A DNA stretch of 52,782 bases from Treponema sp. (GTDB taxonomy: Bacteria > Spirochaetota > Spirochaetia > Treponematales > Breznakiellaceae), in contig JAIRQN010000055.1 in assembly GCA_031256445.1 (NCBI GenBank), positions 1 through 52,782 of the forward strand, given 5' to 3'. Below are positions 40,779-48,541 of this stretch, one piece after another. Each line of letters begins with the position of its first letter. Positions within the stretch are counted from its first letter, which is position 1. The position numbers and the translations under genes were made by a program. The notes beneath the pieces were generated by a model that saw nothing but the letters and a program-made list of their open reading frames with translations, was not told where the DNA came from and searched no databases.

Positions 40779-42841
40779 TTAGGATACCTGTTTCTAAGAG
40801 CGTAAAGGAAATTAGAAACCGCGGACCTAAGATTACTGTTATAGCTATTATTGTTTCTGCAATCCAGAACCAGATAAACTACAGAATTACGCGGAGTAAC
40901 AACTGATGTATCATTCGGAGTGTAAGAAGCGTATTGAAGATAATTATCTTCATAACTGGCAGCACTTAGTTTATAGAACTGTTTTGTAGTAGAAGAAGAA
41001 TTACTGAAAGTATATCCGGAAACATTATGGAATGTGAATGTAACCTCCAAACCGCTCCGCACTCCCGTGATAGTCCCACCCCTTTGCGTATCGCAACTCC
41101 AGCTTTGAGGGTAATCAATATCAGTAAGTGTAAAATTTGTTCCGTTTACAACAAGAGTACCTTTTAAATATTCTGCCGCCGAATCTACATAAGACGGAGA
41201 TGGACCGGAAACAGAGGAGAAGGTAATTATTACTGTAGTGCCATTTACCCAATTAGCAGGAATTCTAAAATAAAAATCGGTATTTGAAATAGACAACTTA
41301 CTGGCAAATTCAGTCAGGAATGATGTGCTCACACTTGAAAATGATGTGTATTGGTTATCATCAGATCTGAAGGCGTCTAAATCCCTGGTGTAGTTTGGAT
41401 TATTATTTGAAGATACATTTAGCCCTATTGAATACGCGTTAATATTTTTTCCCCTTATTGTTCTGGTATCGATTAAATTTTTTACATATCCGGCATATTC
41501 ATCTTCACTTTCTACTTCGGTTGTTGAAGATAACGTTTCATCATCTCCAAGTAATAACATCGATCCCCCATCCTCTGAGGCAGTAAATGTTATAAGGTTT
41601 ACAGAATGAACATTGGCAGGAATTAAATTTTCGTTAGTTCTAAGGTGTTCCAGCGCCTTATGTACACCGTAAATTGGAGCATTACCGTTAGGAGGTACGA
41701 AATTAATATTATTACCCAATGTACTATAATTGGAACTTGTAAGAAGCTCAGGAGTAGTTTGCAGTATAGTAACAGCCCCTCCGAAGGTAATTATTCCTAT
41801 GCGAGCTCCGACAATCTCCTGCCATTTGGCGTACATGGTAACATTGTCATTAACAGTGTACGAAGAGCCGGCGGCATGATTGTATCCCGAGCCGTCAGCG
41901 GCGGTATTCCACCCTGAAAAAGTATAACCGGTTTTTACAAGCGTACCCACCGAAGCCAACGTAACAGACAGGCCGAAATTTGTCATTGATTGAGCCGCCG
42001 GGGCTGTGCCGCCTGTATTCCCATTGCCATTATAGGTAACAGTGGGAGGCGGCGCCCAATTCGCATATAGTATATCTCTATCGGTAACAGTGTACGAAGA
42101 GCCTGCCGCATAACTGATTCCCGAGCCGTCAGCGGCGGTATTCCACCCTCTAAAAATATTGCCGGTTTTTACAAGCGTACCCTGCAAAGGCAATGTAATA
42201 GATGATCCAGGATCAGCCATTTGATACGACGGGGCTGTGCCGCCTGTACTTCCATTGCCATTATAGGTAACGCCAGGAGGCAGTTGCCCCCATTGCGCAT
42301 ACATTGTAACGCTTCCGGTAACAATGTACGAAGAACCGGCTGTATAACTGTTTCCTGAGCCGTTAGCGAGGGTATTCCACCCTGTGAATATATAACCGGT
42401 TTTTTCAAGCGTACCCTGCGCAGCCAATGTAATGGATAAGCCGATACTGCCAGTCTGAGTTGCCGGGACTGTGCCGCCTGTATGCCCATTGCCGTTATAT
42501 GTAACAACAGGATTGGAAGTCCACATGGCGTACATGGTTATATTTTCGCTTAACGTATACGGGGAGCCGGCTGCATAAGTGGAGCCCGTACCGTTTGCGG
42601 CGGTATTCCATCCAACAAAAGTAAAACCGGTTCTTGTAAATGATGCCGAAGGCATATTAACAGATGTATTGGCTCTTTCAGTTATATCGGCCATATACCC
42701 GGTTCCGCCGTTACTGTTCCATGTAATGGTAAACCATTCATCAACAGATTCACCCGGCTGATCTAAACACCCCGAAATTAACAATACAAAAATGGCAAAT
42801 ACACAGAAAAAACCTGTAAAATTACGGTTTTTATTAATCAT
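40775..42841 (-). CDS. Repeat lipoprotein with InlB-type B-repeats and a vWA-like region
   Basis: This 688-residue cell-surface or periplasmic lipoprotein has lipobox LLISGC with C25. Residues 37-346 hold four repeats of the Listeria-Bacteroides (InlB B-repeat, Flg_new) type, each with VTYNGNG, GTLxKTGYxFxGWNTxAxGSG and TMYAxW. The last three are a 78-residue tandem. Next comes a vWA-like region (about 347-520) beginning ARIGIITFGG with GNAPIYGVHKALEHL, but the DxSxS strand expected before it is missing. The protein ends VVYLVLDCRNNNSYNSNL, which resembles that missing strand and helix. AGGAGG supports the start. Adhesion or recognition is plausible, not shown. Confidence 0.82.
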   Translation of the reverse strand: MINKNRNFTGFFCVFAIFVLLISGCLDQPGESVDEWFTITWNSNGGTGYMADITERANTSVNMPSASFTRTGFTFVGWNTAANGTGSTYAAGSPYTLSENITMYAMWTSNPVVTYNGNGHTGGTVPATQTGSIGLSITLAAQGTLEKTGYIFTGWNTLANGSGNSYTAGSSYIVTGSVTMYAQWGQLPPGVTYNGNGSTGGTAPSYQMADPGSSITLPLQGTLVKTGNIFRGWNTAADGSGISYAAGSSYTVTDRDILYANWAPPPTVTYNGNGNTGGTAPAAQSMTNFGLSVTLASVGTLVKTGYTFSGWNTAADGSGYNHAAGSSYTVNDNVTMYAKWQEIVGARIGIITFGGAVTILQTTPELLTSSNYSTLGNNINFVPPNGNAPIYGVHKALEHLRTNENLIPANVHSVNLITFTASEDGGSMLLLGDDETLSSTTEVESEDEYAGYVKNLIDTRTIRGKNINAYSIGLNVSSNNNPNYTRDLDAFRSDDNQYTSFSSVSTSFLTEFASKLSISNTDFYFRIPANWVNGTTVIITFSSVSGPSPSYVDSAAEYLKGTLVVNGTNFTLTDIDYPQSWSCDTQRGGTITGVRSGLEVTFTFHNVSGYTFSNSSSTTKQFYKLSAASYEDNYLQYASYTPNDTSVVTPRNSVVYLVLDCRNNNSYNSNLRSAVSNFLYALRNRYPN
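41804..42733 (-). repeat. Tandem coding repeats of about 234 bp
   Basis: Four consecutive units encode the InlB-type repeats. The word gcgtac recurs at 41941, 42175 and 42409, exactly 234 bp (78 codons) apart, and GAGCCGTCAGCGGCGGTATT-like blocks recur at the same interval. The first unit (about 42510-42733) is more diverged. Such arrays can change copy number by recombination. Confidence 0.75.
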
Positions 42842-42966
42842 TCCCGCCCTCCTGTAAAAAAAAATATATTATTCAAAAAAAAAGACTTTTCCATACTACT
42901 AGAAATATACACAAATAACTCATAATTGTCAACATTTGAGAAACATTATTAAAGTCAATGAATTTT

Positions 42967-43644
42967 TTATTCTTCGTTATCGTTTTTATGTTTTTTTACA
43001 ATTACCCTCTTGTTTCCTCTGGAAACGCGGTCGAATCCCCGGTTTCCGCCATGTTCTCTGCGTTTTACGCCGCCTTCTGCGCCGCCTTCTGCGCCGCGTT
43101 TTTCGCCGCGTGCCCCGCCATATTTCCCGCCGCGTCCTCCGCCACGTTCTACGCCGCGTTCCCGGCCGCGTGAAACAGCGGAATTTTTCCCGCCGCCCGG
43201 ACTATAACGGCGTTTTTCGCCGAAACCCTGGGTTTTTTCCTTTCGGGGCGAACCGCGCTCAGCGCCGCGGCTGAAATCACGTCCGCCTTCGCGTCCTTTT
43301 TCACGCCTGCTTTCATACCCCTTCTCGCGTACGCTTTCACGCCCGCGTTCTCCGCCGCGTTCCGCGCCGCGTCCTACGCCGCGTTCCGCGCCGTCTCCTT
43401 TATGCCGTTTTTCACGGGCTGCCTTTTCAAGTACCTTCAAAGATTCATCAAAACCTTTCAGGAACTCCTGTAAATCATCTGCAAATAAAATAACAGACTG
43501 ACGGTCAAAACCGCCCTCATCCCGGTTTTTACTCTCTACTATGTTAAGGTAGAGATCGCCCATGCGATTCTCCTTTACATTGAAAAAATACGTCCTGTTG
43601 GGCAGGATTATCCTGTTTGAATATAATTCGCCTCTAACTCCCAT
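42967..43644 (-). CDS. PUR-domain nucleic-acid-binding protein with RG-rich tail
   Basis: Residues 1-75 of this 225-residue protein (RGELYSNRIIL, RTYFFNVKENRMGDLYLNIVES, SVILFADDLQEFLKGFDESL) match the PUR/DUF3276 domain, as in Borrelia BpuR, a DNA- and RNA-binding regulator of about 120 residues. From residue 76 to the end the sequence is almost only Arg, Gly, Glu, Lys and Ser, with about 14 RG dipeptides, the look of an RGG/RG-box disordered RNA-binding tail. This tail is absent from short BpuR proteins. AAGGAG before the ATG supports the start. The lipoprotein gene follows 125 bp downstream. It may be a nucleoid or RNA-binding regulator. The tail suggests condensate formation, which is speculation. 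Confidence 0.8.
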   Translation of the reverse strand: MGVRGELYSNRIILPNRTYFFNVKENRMGDLYLNIVESKNRDEGGFDRQSVILFADDLQEFLKGFDESLKVLEKAAREKRHKGDGAERGVGRGAERGGERGRESVREKGYESRREKGREGGRDFSRGAERGSPRKEKTQGFGEKRRYSPGGGKNSAVSRGRERGVERGGGRGGKYGGARGEKRGAEGGAEGGVKRREHGGNRGFDRVSRGNKRVIVKKHKNDNEE

Positions 43645-43665
43645 TTCTCGCTCCTTACTGCTTTA

Positions 43666-43680
43666 TTCCCGCTATTCACT
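43666..43680. repeat. CACT-rich intergenic motif, second copy
   Basis: TTCCCGCTATTCACT is identical to 25820-25834. It is followed by TGTCACTGCG and preceded by CCTTACTGCTTTA, so the whole spacer is CACT/TACT-rich. Confidence 0.45.
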
Positions 43681-43703
43681 TGTCACTGCGCGCTTCTTGC
43701 CAT

Positions 43704-45596
43704 TTATTGATCGCTCTCCATTATCATATCACGCTGCCAATCAAGTAAATACCTTTCTATCCTGTTATCCGATCCCTGAACATCCGCCATTATACGGAAA
43801 ACAGGTTCTGTCGCGGAACCTCTCATCCATATATAGGCAGTTTCATTTCTTTTGGAATCGAAGAAAATTATTTTAAGCCCTCCCCTGCCGGCTTCTTCAA
43901 AACGAACCAAATTCCGTTTTTCTTCCAACCCGTTATATGCAACAGCTTCCCAGCCAAAAAAACCAAAATTTGATTTTAATTCGTTCTTTCGTTTTTCCCA
44001 CTCCCTCAGAAATATTTCCCCGTACCTGTCTTTAAGTATAGCATGATCCTTTGCATTAATCCGCAACACCGCGTCTTTATTGTACGCGGGAGTTGTCACA
44101 AACTGCGGAAGGCTTGAAATTATATCGGCAAGCGTAAAATTACCGCGGTATTTATCCATTTGCCCCGAACGCCTGCACCATATTTCAAAAAGGCCGGGTC
44201 TGCCGGATGAGCGAATAGAGAGTAGTTTTACAATTGCCATGACTGTGTTAATCGGGTCGCGAACCGCCGATGGGTGGGTAATATTGCCTCCCGCAGAACC
44301 TTCGCCCAGAATACGCACTGTATAGCCTTCTGTCCTTAATCTGCGGGCAAGGCTGACAACATTCGCCTCGCCGACTTCGGCGCGGAAAACAGAAGCGCCG
44401 AATGCCTGCGCTATTCTGTCAATGCGCATGGATGTCGGGTCGTTGACAGCCACGGCTGTTTTACGCGGTAAAGACGCGGAATCTGAATTTTCCATCCACG
44501 CAAGATGGGAAAGCTCCGCCGCGCACGCAAGGGCAAAAACCTCCTGCGCTTCAAGAACGCGGGTTTTTCCTGATGAATCTGATTCCATATGCCGCGAAGA
44601 CCCGGTTTGCGTATCCCAGATGACCAAATTTCCCCTGTCTCCGTCGCAGTCAGGAACATAACCTAACATGAATGACGCATTACGGTTATGGACTTCTTCC
44701 AGAAGCCCTGCGCAGGGCAGTAAAGATTCGCCTTCAGGCACGATACGGTGAACAATCTGTCCCGGTTTGTCATTAATACATTCAAATTTTAAACCCGCTG
44801 CGGATAAGAATTCCCTGTCTATCGAGACAGTGCGCGCGCTGCCGTTAAAATCGCAGACAACCCCAAGCGGCATTTTTTCAAGACCGTCCTTAAGAGCGGC
44901 AGCAACAGAAGGCTCGCCCTTCTGCTGCCCTCCATAAACTGTTTCGCCGCAAAAGTCATAATAGGCTTTAAAAGCCGCTTTTTTTGAATTTTCAGTATTA
45001 TTTAATAACGAACTATACAAACCCGTATCCCGGTTCGCGGCGGAAAAAATGGAATCTATCTTACAAATACAGTCATTATTGCCTAAAAAAGCCCGAAAAT
45101 TGGCAATAAGCTCAACTGCGTCCTTCGCCGGCAAAACGCCGCCGTCAGTAAGGCCGAATTTTAGCCCGTTATGGCCAATGGGGTTGTGACTCGCGGAAAT
45201 ATAGATAAAACCGGTGTCAGCCGTCTGATTCCCGGCGCCCGGCCTGTTCCTTGCCCATGCCATAATTTCAGGCGCGGCAATAATACCGGCATACTGAACA
45301 TCGCAGCCCTGTGCAATCAGGACAGGCATTATGGCTTCGGCGATTGATTTTCCTGTAGGGCGCGTATCGGCGCCAAGAAGAACAAGCGGTTTATTTTGCG
45401 GGTTTTGCCCGCAGGATTTTAATTTTAAAAAATCAGCGAATACAAAAGCCGCCGCGCCGCAAATAATACGATTGGCGGCGGATATGTCACAGGAGGAGCT
45501 TTCTTCACCGCCGTCAGCGGCAAAGACCGCGCGCCACCCGGAAGCGGAAAGGATCATTTTATCAAGAGCGGAATTCAGTTCATCAGCACAGATCAT
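43704..45596 (-). CDS. Phosphohexomutase (phosphoglucomutase/phosphomannomutase)
   Basis: This 630-residue enzyme of the alpha-D-phosphohexomutase family moves phosphate between C1 and C6 of a hexose. The phosphoserine is S136 in YISASHNPIGHNG. The metal loop is GYVPDCDGDRGNL (Asp-x-Asp-x-Asp). The sugar loop lies in GEGSAGGN, and the phosphate-binding loop is RGSATEPVFRIM. It is longer than the usual 450-550 residues because of extra loops in domain 1 and a long linker. The ATG at 45596 (MICADELNSALDK) is chosen. A frame to 45707 would add a hydrophobic leader and run past the -10 box. No Shine-Dalgarno is seen, and TATACT lies 8 nt upstream. Glucose versus mannose specificity is not determined. 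Confidence 0.88.
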   Translation of the reverse strand: MICADELNSALDKMILSASGWRAVFAADGGEESSSCDISAANRIICGAAAFVFADFLKLKSCGQNPQNKPLVLLGADTRPTGKSIAEAIMPVLIAQGCDVQYAGIIAAPEIMAWARNRPGAGNQTADTGFIYISASHNPIGHNGLKFGLTDGGVLPAKDAVELIANFRAFLGNNDCICKIDSIFSAANRDTGLYSSLLNNTENSKKAAFKAYYDFCGETVYGGQQKGEPSVAAALKDGLEKMPLGVVCDFNGSARTVSIDREFLSAAGLKFECINDKPGQIVHRIVPEGESLLPCAGLLEEVHNRNASFMLGYVPDCDGDRGNLVIWDTQTGSSRHMESDSSGKTRVLEAQEVFALACAAELSHLAWMENSDSASLPRKTAVAVNDPTSMRIDRIAQAFGASVFRAEVGEANVVSLARRLRTEGYTVRILGEGSAGGNITHPSAVRDPINTVMAIVKLLSIRSSGRPGLFEIWCRRSGQMDKYRGNFTLADIISSLPQFVTTPAYNKDAVLRINAKDHAILKDRYGEIFLREWEKRKNELKSNFGFFGWEAVAYNGLEEKRNLVRFEEAGRGGLKIIFFDSKRNETAYIWMRGSATEPVFRIMADVQGSDNRIERYLLDWQRDMIMESDQ

Positions 45597-45604
45597 AATA
45601 AGAC

Positions 45605-45610
45605 AGTATA
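45605..45610 (-). promoter_or_regulatory. Putative -10 box of the phosphohexomutase gene (leaderless)
   Basis: TATACT on the minus strand ends 8 nt before the ATG at 45596, with no Shine-Dalgarno between. No clear -35 is seen. Confidence 0.4.
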
Positions 45611-45748
45611 AGCATTTCTTTACAGCTATACTACAGGAATTTTTTTTTAATTTTAATGGGTAAGAAATGTTTAAAAAAAATTCCGAATCCGGGTGTATTT
45701 TGTCCAATTTGACAGGTTTAGATTTATTACTAAGAGGAGTATTTTACA

Positions 45749-47020
45749 ATGTCAAAGTTATCGAATATTATCCAACGCCGCGATTTAGAACCATTATTTG
45801 TTAAAGCGCTAAAAATCACAAAACATTATAAAAAAGCGGTTAACTGTTCTGCGATGGTTATGGGACCTGATTGCGAAGCCAGTCACTTTGCTCATCTTTG
45901 CAGGAATTGCAAAACTCCCTCAAAGCAGCAGGAAGCAAACGCCGTTCCTGCCGGATGCGCCGCTTCCGCCGGATGCGCCGCCGGGAAAACATGCTTTTTA
46001 ATGCACATGAACGCAATCAATGAAGCGAGACGTCTGGGAGGTTCATATGTCTACATGTGCCAGGAAGGTTATGTTTTTTGGACCAGTCCGTTTTTTTCCG
46101 GAGAACGCTTCGCCGGAGCCCTTCTATCGGGAGGTATAGAAGGATCTGAAAAAACCAACCGGAAAGTCAAAGCTCTGGCCCAGATATTGCTGCTGTGCGC
46201 GGAACAGATATCCGATATGAGTTTCATTCAAAAAAATGTAACGACAAAGCTGTCTCATAAACCGGAATACAATTGCGCGGAATGCAATTCAAAGAACTGC
46301 GAATCCGCGGCAGAAGTTAATGAAAAAATGTCGAATAACACTTATCCGATTGATATGGAAAGGATGTTATTGGCAAGCCTTCGCCGGGGAGACAACATAG
46401 AGGCAAAAAAAATCCTGATGGATCTGCTGAAAATCCTGCAGAATGAAACAAAAGGCAATATCACAGTTTTCCGGCTTAAGGCAATGGAATTGGCGGTTCT
46501 TTTGTCAAGAGCGGCCATAAGTCCCAATGATATAAAAGATAACGCGGCTCTTGACGCAAACAACCGCTATTTAAAAAAAATCGAGGAAAGCGCAAGTCTG
46601 GAAGAAATTTCAGGCATCCTCTGCGGGTTAATAGACAGAATGTCGGGAAATATATTTTCCTTCCAGGGTGTCCGCCATTTTGCGGCGCTCAGGAAAGCGG
46701 AAAGGTATATCTGGACTCATTACACAAGAAAACTGAGTTTACAGGAAATTGCGGTTGCTTCGGGGCTTTCGGCGCCCTATTTCAGTACAATTTTCAAGGA
46801 AGAAATGGGAGAAAATCTTTCAAGCTATCTGAACAGGTTAAGAGTGGAAAAAGCCGCCGCGATGCTGGCTACGACAAATGTGTCAATAAGCGGGATTGCG
46901 GCTGCCTGCGGTTTTGAAGATCAAAGCTGGTTTTCAAAAATATTCAAGAACAATACTGGTTTAACCCCTGGTAAATACAGAGAACGCGGCATTACAGCCG
47001 ATGGGAGTATTTTGGGATAA
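45749..47020 (+). CDS. PocR-domain AraC-type transcriptional regulator 1
   Basis: This 423-residue regulator has an N-terminal PocR sensory domain (about 5-150), Cys-rich with CRNC and the core SYVYMCQEGYVFWTSPFFSGERFAGAL, a helical middle (about 195-310), and a C-terminal AraC double helix-turn-helix (about 315-415) with LSLQEIAVASGLSAPYFSTIFKEEMG and FEDQSWFSKIFK. PocR domains bind small diols or sugars in known members. Residues near 69-78 repeat GCAA, encoded by a short tandem duplication at about 45952-45984. GAGGAG before the ATG supports the start. The next gene, 22 bp downstream, is a close paralogue, and the pair faces the sugar ABC ATPase gene across a terminator. Confidence 0.88.
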   Translation: MSKLSNIIQRRDLEPLFVKALKITKHYKKAVNCSAMVMGPDCEASHFAHLCRNCKTPSKQQEANAVPAGCAASAGCAAGKTCFLMHMNAINEARRLGGSYVYMCQEGYVFWTSPFFSGERFAGALLSGGIEGSEKTNRKVKALAQILLLCAEQISDMSFIQKNVTTKLSHKPEYNCAECNSKNCESAAEVNEKMSNNTYPIDMERMLLASLRRGDNIEAKKILMDLLKILQNETKGNITVFRLKAMELAVLLSRAAISPNDIKDNAALDANNRYLKKIEESASLEEISGILCGLIDRMSGNIFSFQGVRHFAALRKAERYIWTHYTRKLSLQEIAVASGLSAPYFSTIFKEEMGENLSSYLNRLRVEKAAAMLATTNVSISGIAAACGFEDQSWFSKIFKNNTGLTPGKYRERGITADGSILG

Positions 47021-47042
47021 ACCGCAAAAATCAGGAACTATT

Positions 47043-48455
47043 ATGAGAGAAAACAAAGGGAAAACAAGTATTTTCAGAGATCAAGGGAAGAATCTTATGG
47101 AAAAAGCCGAAAAAATGATGGTTGACTATAATCATGCGACCGGCTGCGGGGTTTGTATCTATGACAGCGCGTACAAACCATTATTTCCGGATATTTCCTG
47201 GGATTGCAGCCCGGAAAAACAGATTTGTCCGTATTGTACAGGGTTCCGGCCAGGTTCTGGAGACAAACAGGAGACTTTTCCATGCCAGGAAATGCATATT
47301 AGTGCAATAAAAGAGGCAAACAGGAAAGGAGGCTCCCATATTTATGAGTGTTTACTGGGTCTTACCTTCTGGACAAGCCCAATTTATACCGAAGGTTTCT
47401 TTTCCGGGGCTGTCAGGGGATCGGGTTTTTTAAGAGAAAGTAAAAAAACAGTTGACATTTCTTCAAATGAAGATAATACTCTTGTTATGTGCAATAGTGA
47501 AATACCAAATGAAGAGTTTAAAGAACGCGTTAATTCCTTCCCTGCGGCAGACGGGGAAAAAGTCGAATCATTGTCAGAAATGCTGCAAGTATGCGCTGAA
47601 TCCCTTTCTACCGGAAACGAAGATTATCATGAAATACTCAAACGGAGAACCGAACAACAGGAAGCTATTGGTAAAATAATTACGGAACTGGAAAAACAAT
47701 ACTCACAAAGCGCGGATGGTTCGGGCAAGAGCGAAAAACCGGGATATCCGCTGGAAAAAGAGAAAGCCTTGCTGGCCGCGCTGCGAATGGGCGATATTGA
47801 AGAAACAAAAAAATTGTTGAATGAATTAATGGCAATGCTGATATTTTCCAATGCCGGGCAGTACAAATATATTCAATTCCGCGTTACCGAACTGGTGGTC
47901 CTCCTTTCAAGGGTTGAAATTAATCCCATTAAAGGCGGAAACCTGTCAACAGAAACCAACAGCCAGAACCTGAAACAGGTTCAGGATGCCAAATCAATCG
48001 AAGAACTGACTGATATTCTGCATATGATAGTGGACAGAATATCTGACACAATCTCGTCTTTCCGGGGTATCCCTCACGCGGCGGCGTTAAAAAAAGCCGA
48101 AGATTTTATCCTGGAAAATTTTACAAGAAAAATCAGCCTGAAAGAAATTGCCACTGTAGCTGGGCTTTCGCCGCCTTATTTCAGCACAATCTTCAAAGAA
48201 GAGATGGGAGAAAACCTGTCAAAGTACCTGAACAGGCTGAGAGTGGAAAAAGCAAGCCGCTACCTGCTGGAAACAGATATGTCTTTAAGTGAGATCGCAT
48301 CCTGCTGCTGTTTTGAAGATCAAAGCTGGTTTTCCAAGATTTTCAAGGCATATACAGGCATCAGCCCGGGAAAATACCGCAATCAGGGCGGCGGGTTAAT
48401 CAGAAATATCGGGGATAATAATCTGTCGGAAGGTTTCCGCAAAGCAGTTAATTAA
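47043..48455 (+). CDS. PocR-domain AraC-type transcriptional regulator 2
   Basis: This 470-residue paralogue of the preceding gene keeps the same order: PocR domain with GCGVCIYDS and SHIYECLLGLTFWTSPIYTEGFFSGAV, a helical linker, and the AraC HTH with ISLKEIATVAGLSPPYFSTIFKEEMGENL and CCFEDQSWFSKIFK. The HTH is nearly the same as in regulator 1, so the two may share or compete for DNA sites, while the sensor domains differ more. The ATG at 47043 (MRENKG) follows AGGAAC. A frame from 47001 overlaps the first gene and is rejected. A strong bidirectional terminator follows at 48479-48518. Confidence 0.88.
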   Translation: MRENKGKTSIFRDQGKNLMEKAEKMMVDYNHATGCGVCIYDSAYKPLFPDISWDCSPEKQICPYCTGFRPGSGDKQETFPCQEMHISAIKEANRKGGSHIYECLLGLTFWTSPIYTEGFFSGAVRGSGFLRESKKTVDISSNEDNTLVMCNSEIPNEEFKERVNSFPAADGEKVESLSEMLQVCAESLSTGNEDYHEILKRRTEQQEAIGKIITELEKQYSQSADGSGKSEKPGYPLEKEKALLAALRMGDIEETKKLLNELMAMLIFSNAGQYKYIQFRVTELVVLLSRVEINPIKGGNLSTETNSQNLKQVQDAKSIEELTDILHMIVDRISDTISSFRGIPHAAALKKAEDFILENFTRKISLKEIATVAGLSPPYFSTIFKEEMGENLSKYLNRLRVEKASRYLLETDMSLSEIASCCCFEDQSWFSKIFKAYTGISPGKYRNQGGGLIRNIGDNNLSEGFRKAVN

Positions 48456-48478
48456 CATTAATCTGTGTAATCCGTATG

Positions 48479-48518
48479 AAAAAGCCTGATTGCTTTAAAG
48501 CAGTCAGGCTTTCTTTTT
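48479..48518. terminator. Bidirectional intrinsic terminator
   Basis: AAAGCCTGATTGCTTT and AAAGCAGTCAGGCTTT (48481-48512) form a 16-bp stem with one wobble. TCTTTTT follows on the plus strand, and a run of A on the left gives a U-run on the minus strand. It ends regulator 2 on one strand and the ABC ATPase gene on the other. Confidence 0.9.
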
Positions 48519-48541
48519 GGTTATTAACAAAACTTGATTTT

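Noticed and set aside
42936-43274. Arg-rich + strand frame
   Set aside because: It is the reverse complement of the RG-rich tail of the PUR-domain gene. The repetitive codons keep several frames open.
43040-43410. CRISPR-like or satellite repeats
   Set aside because: The GCGCCGCGT-type words have no constant unit length and no unique spacers. They encode the RG-rich tail.
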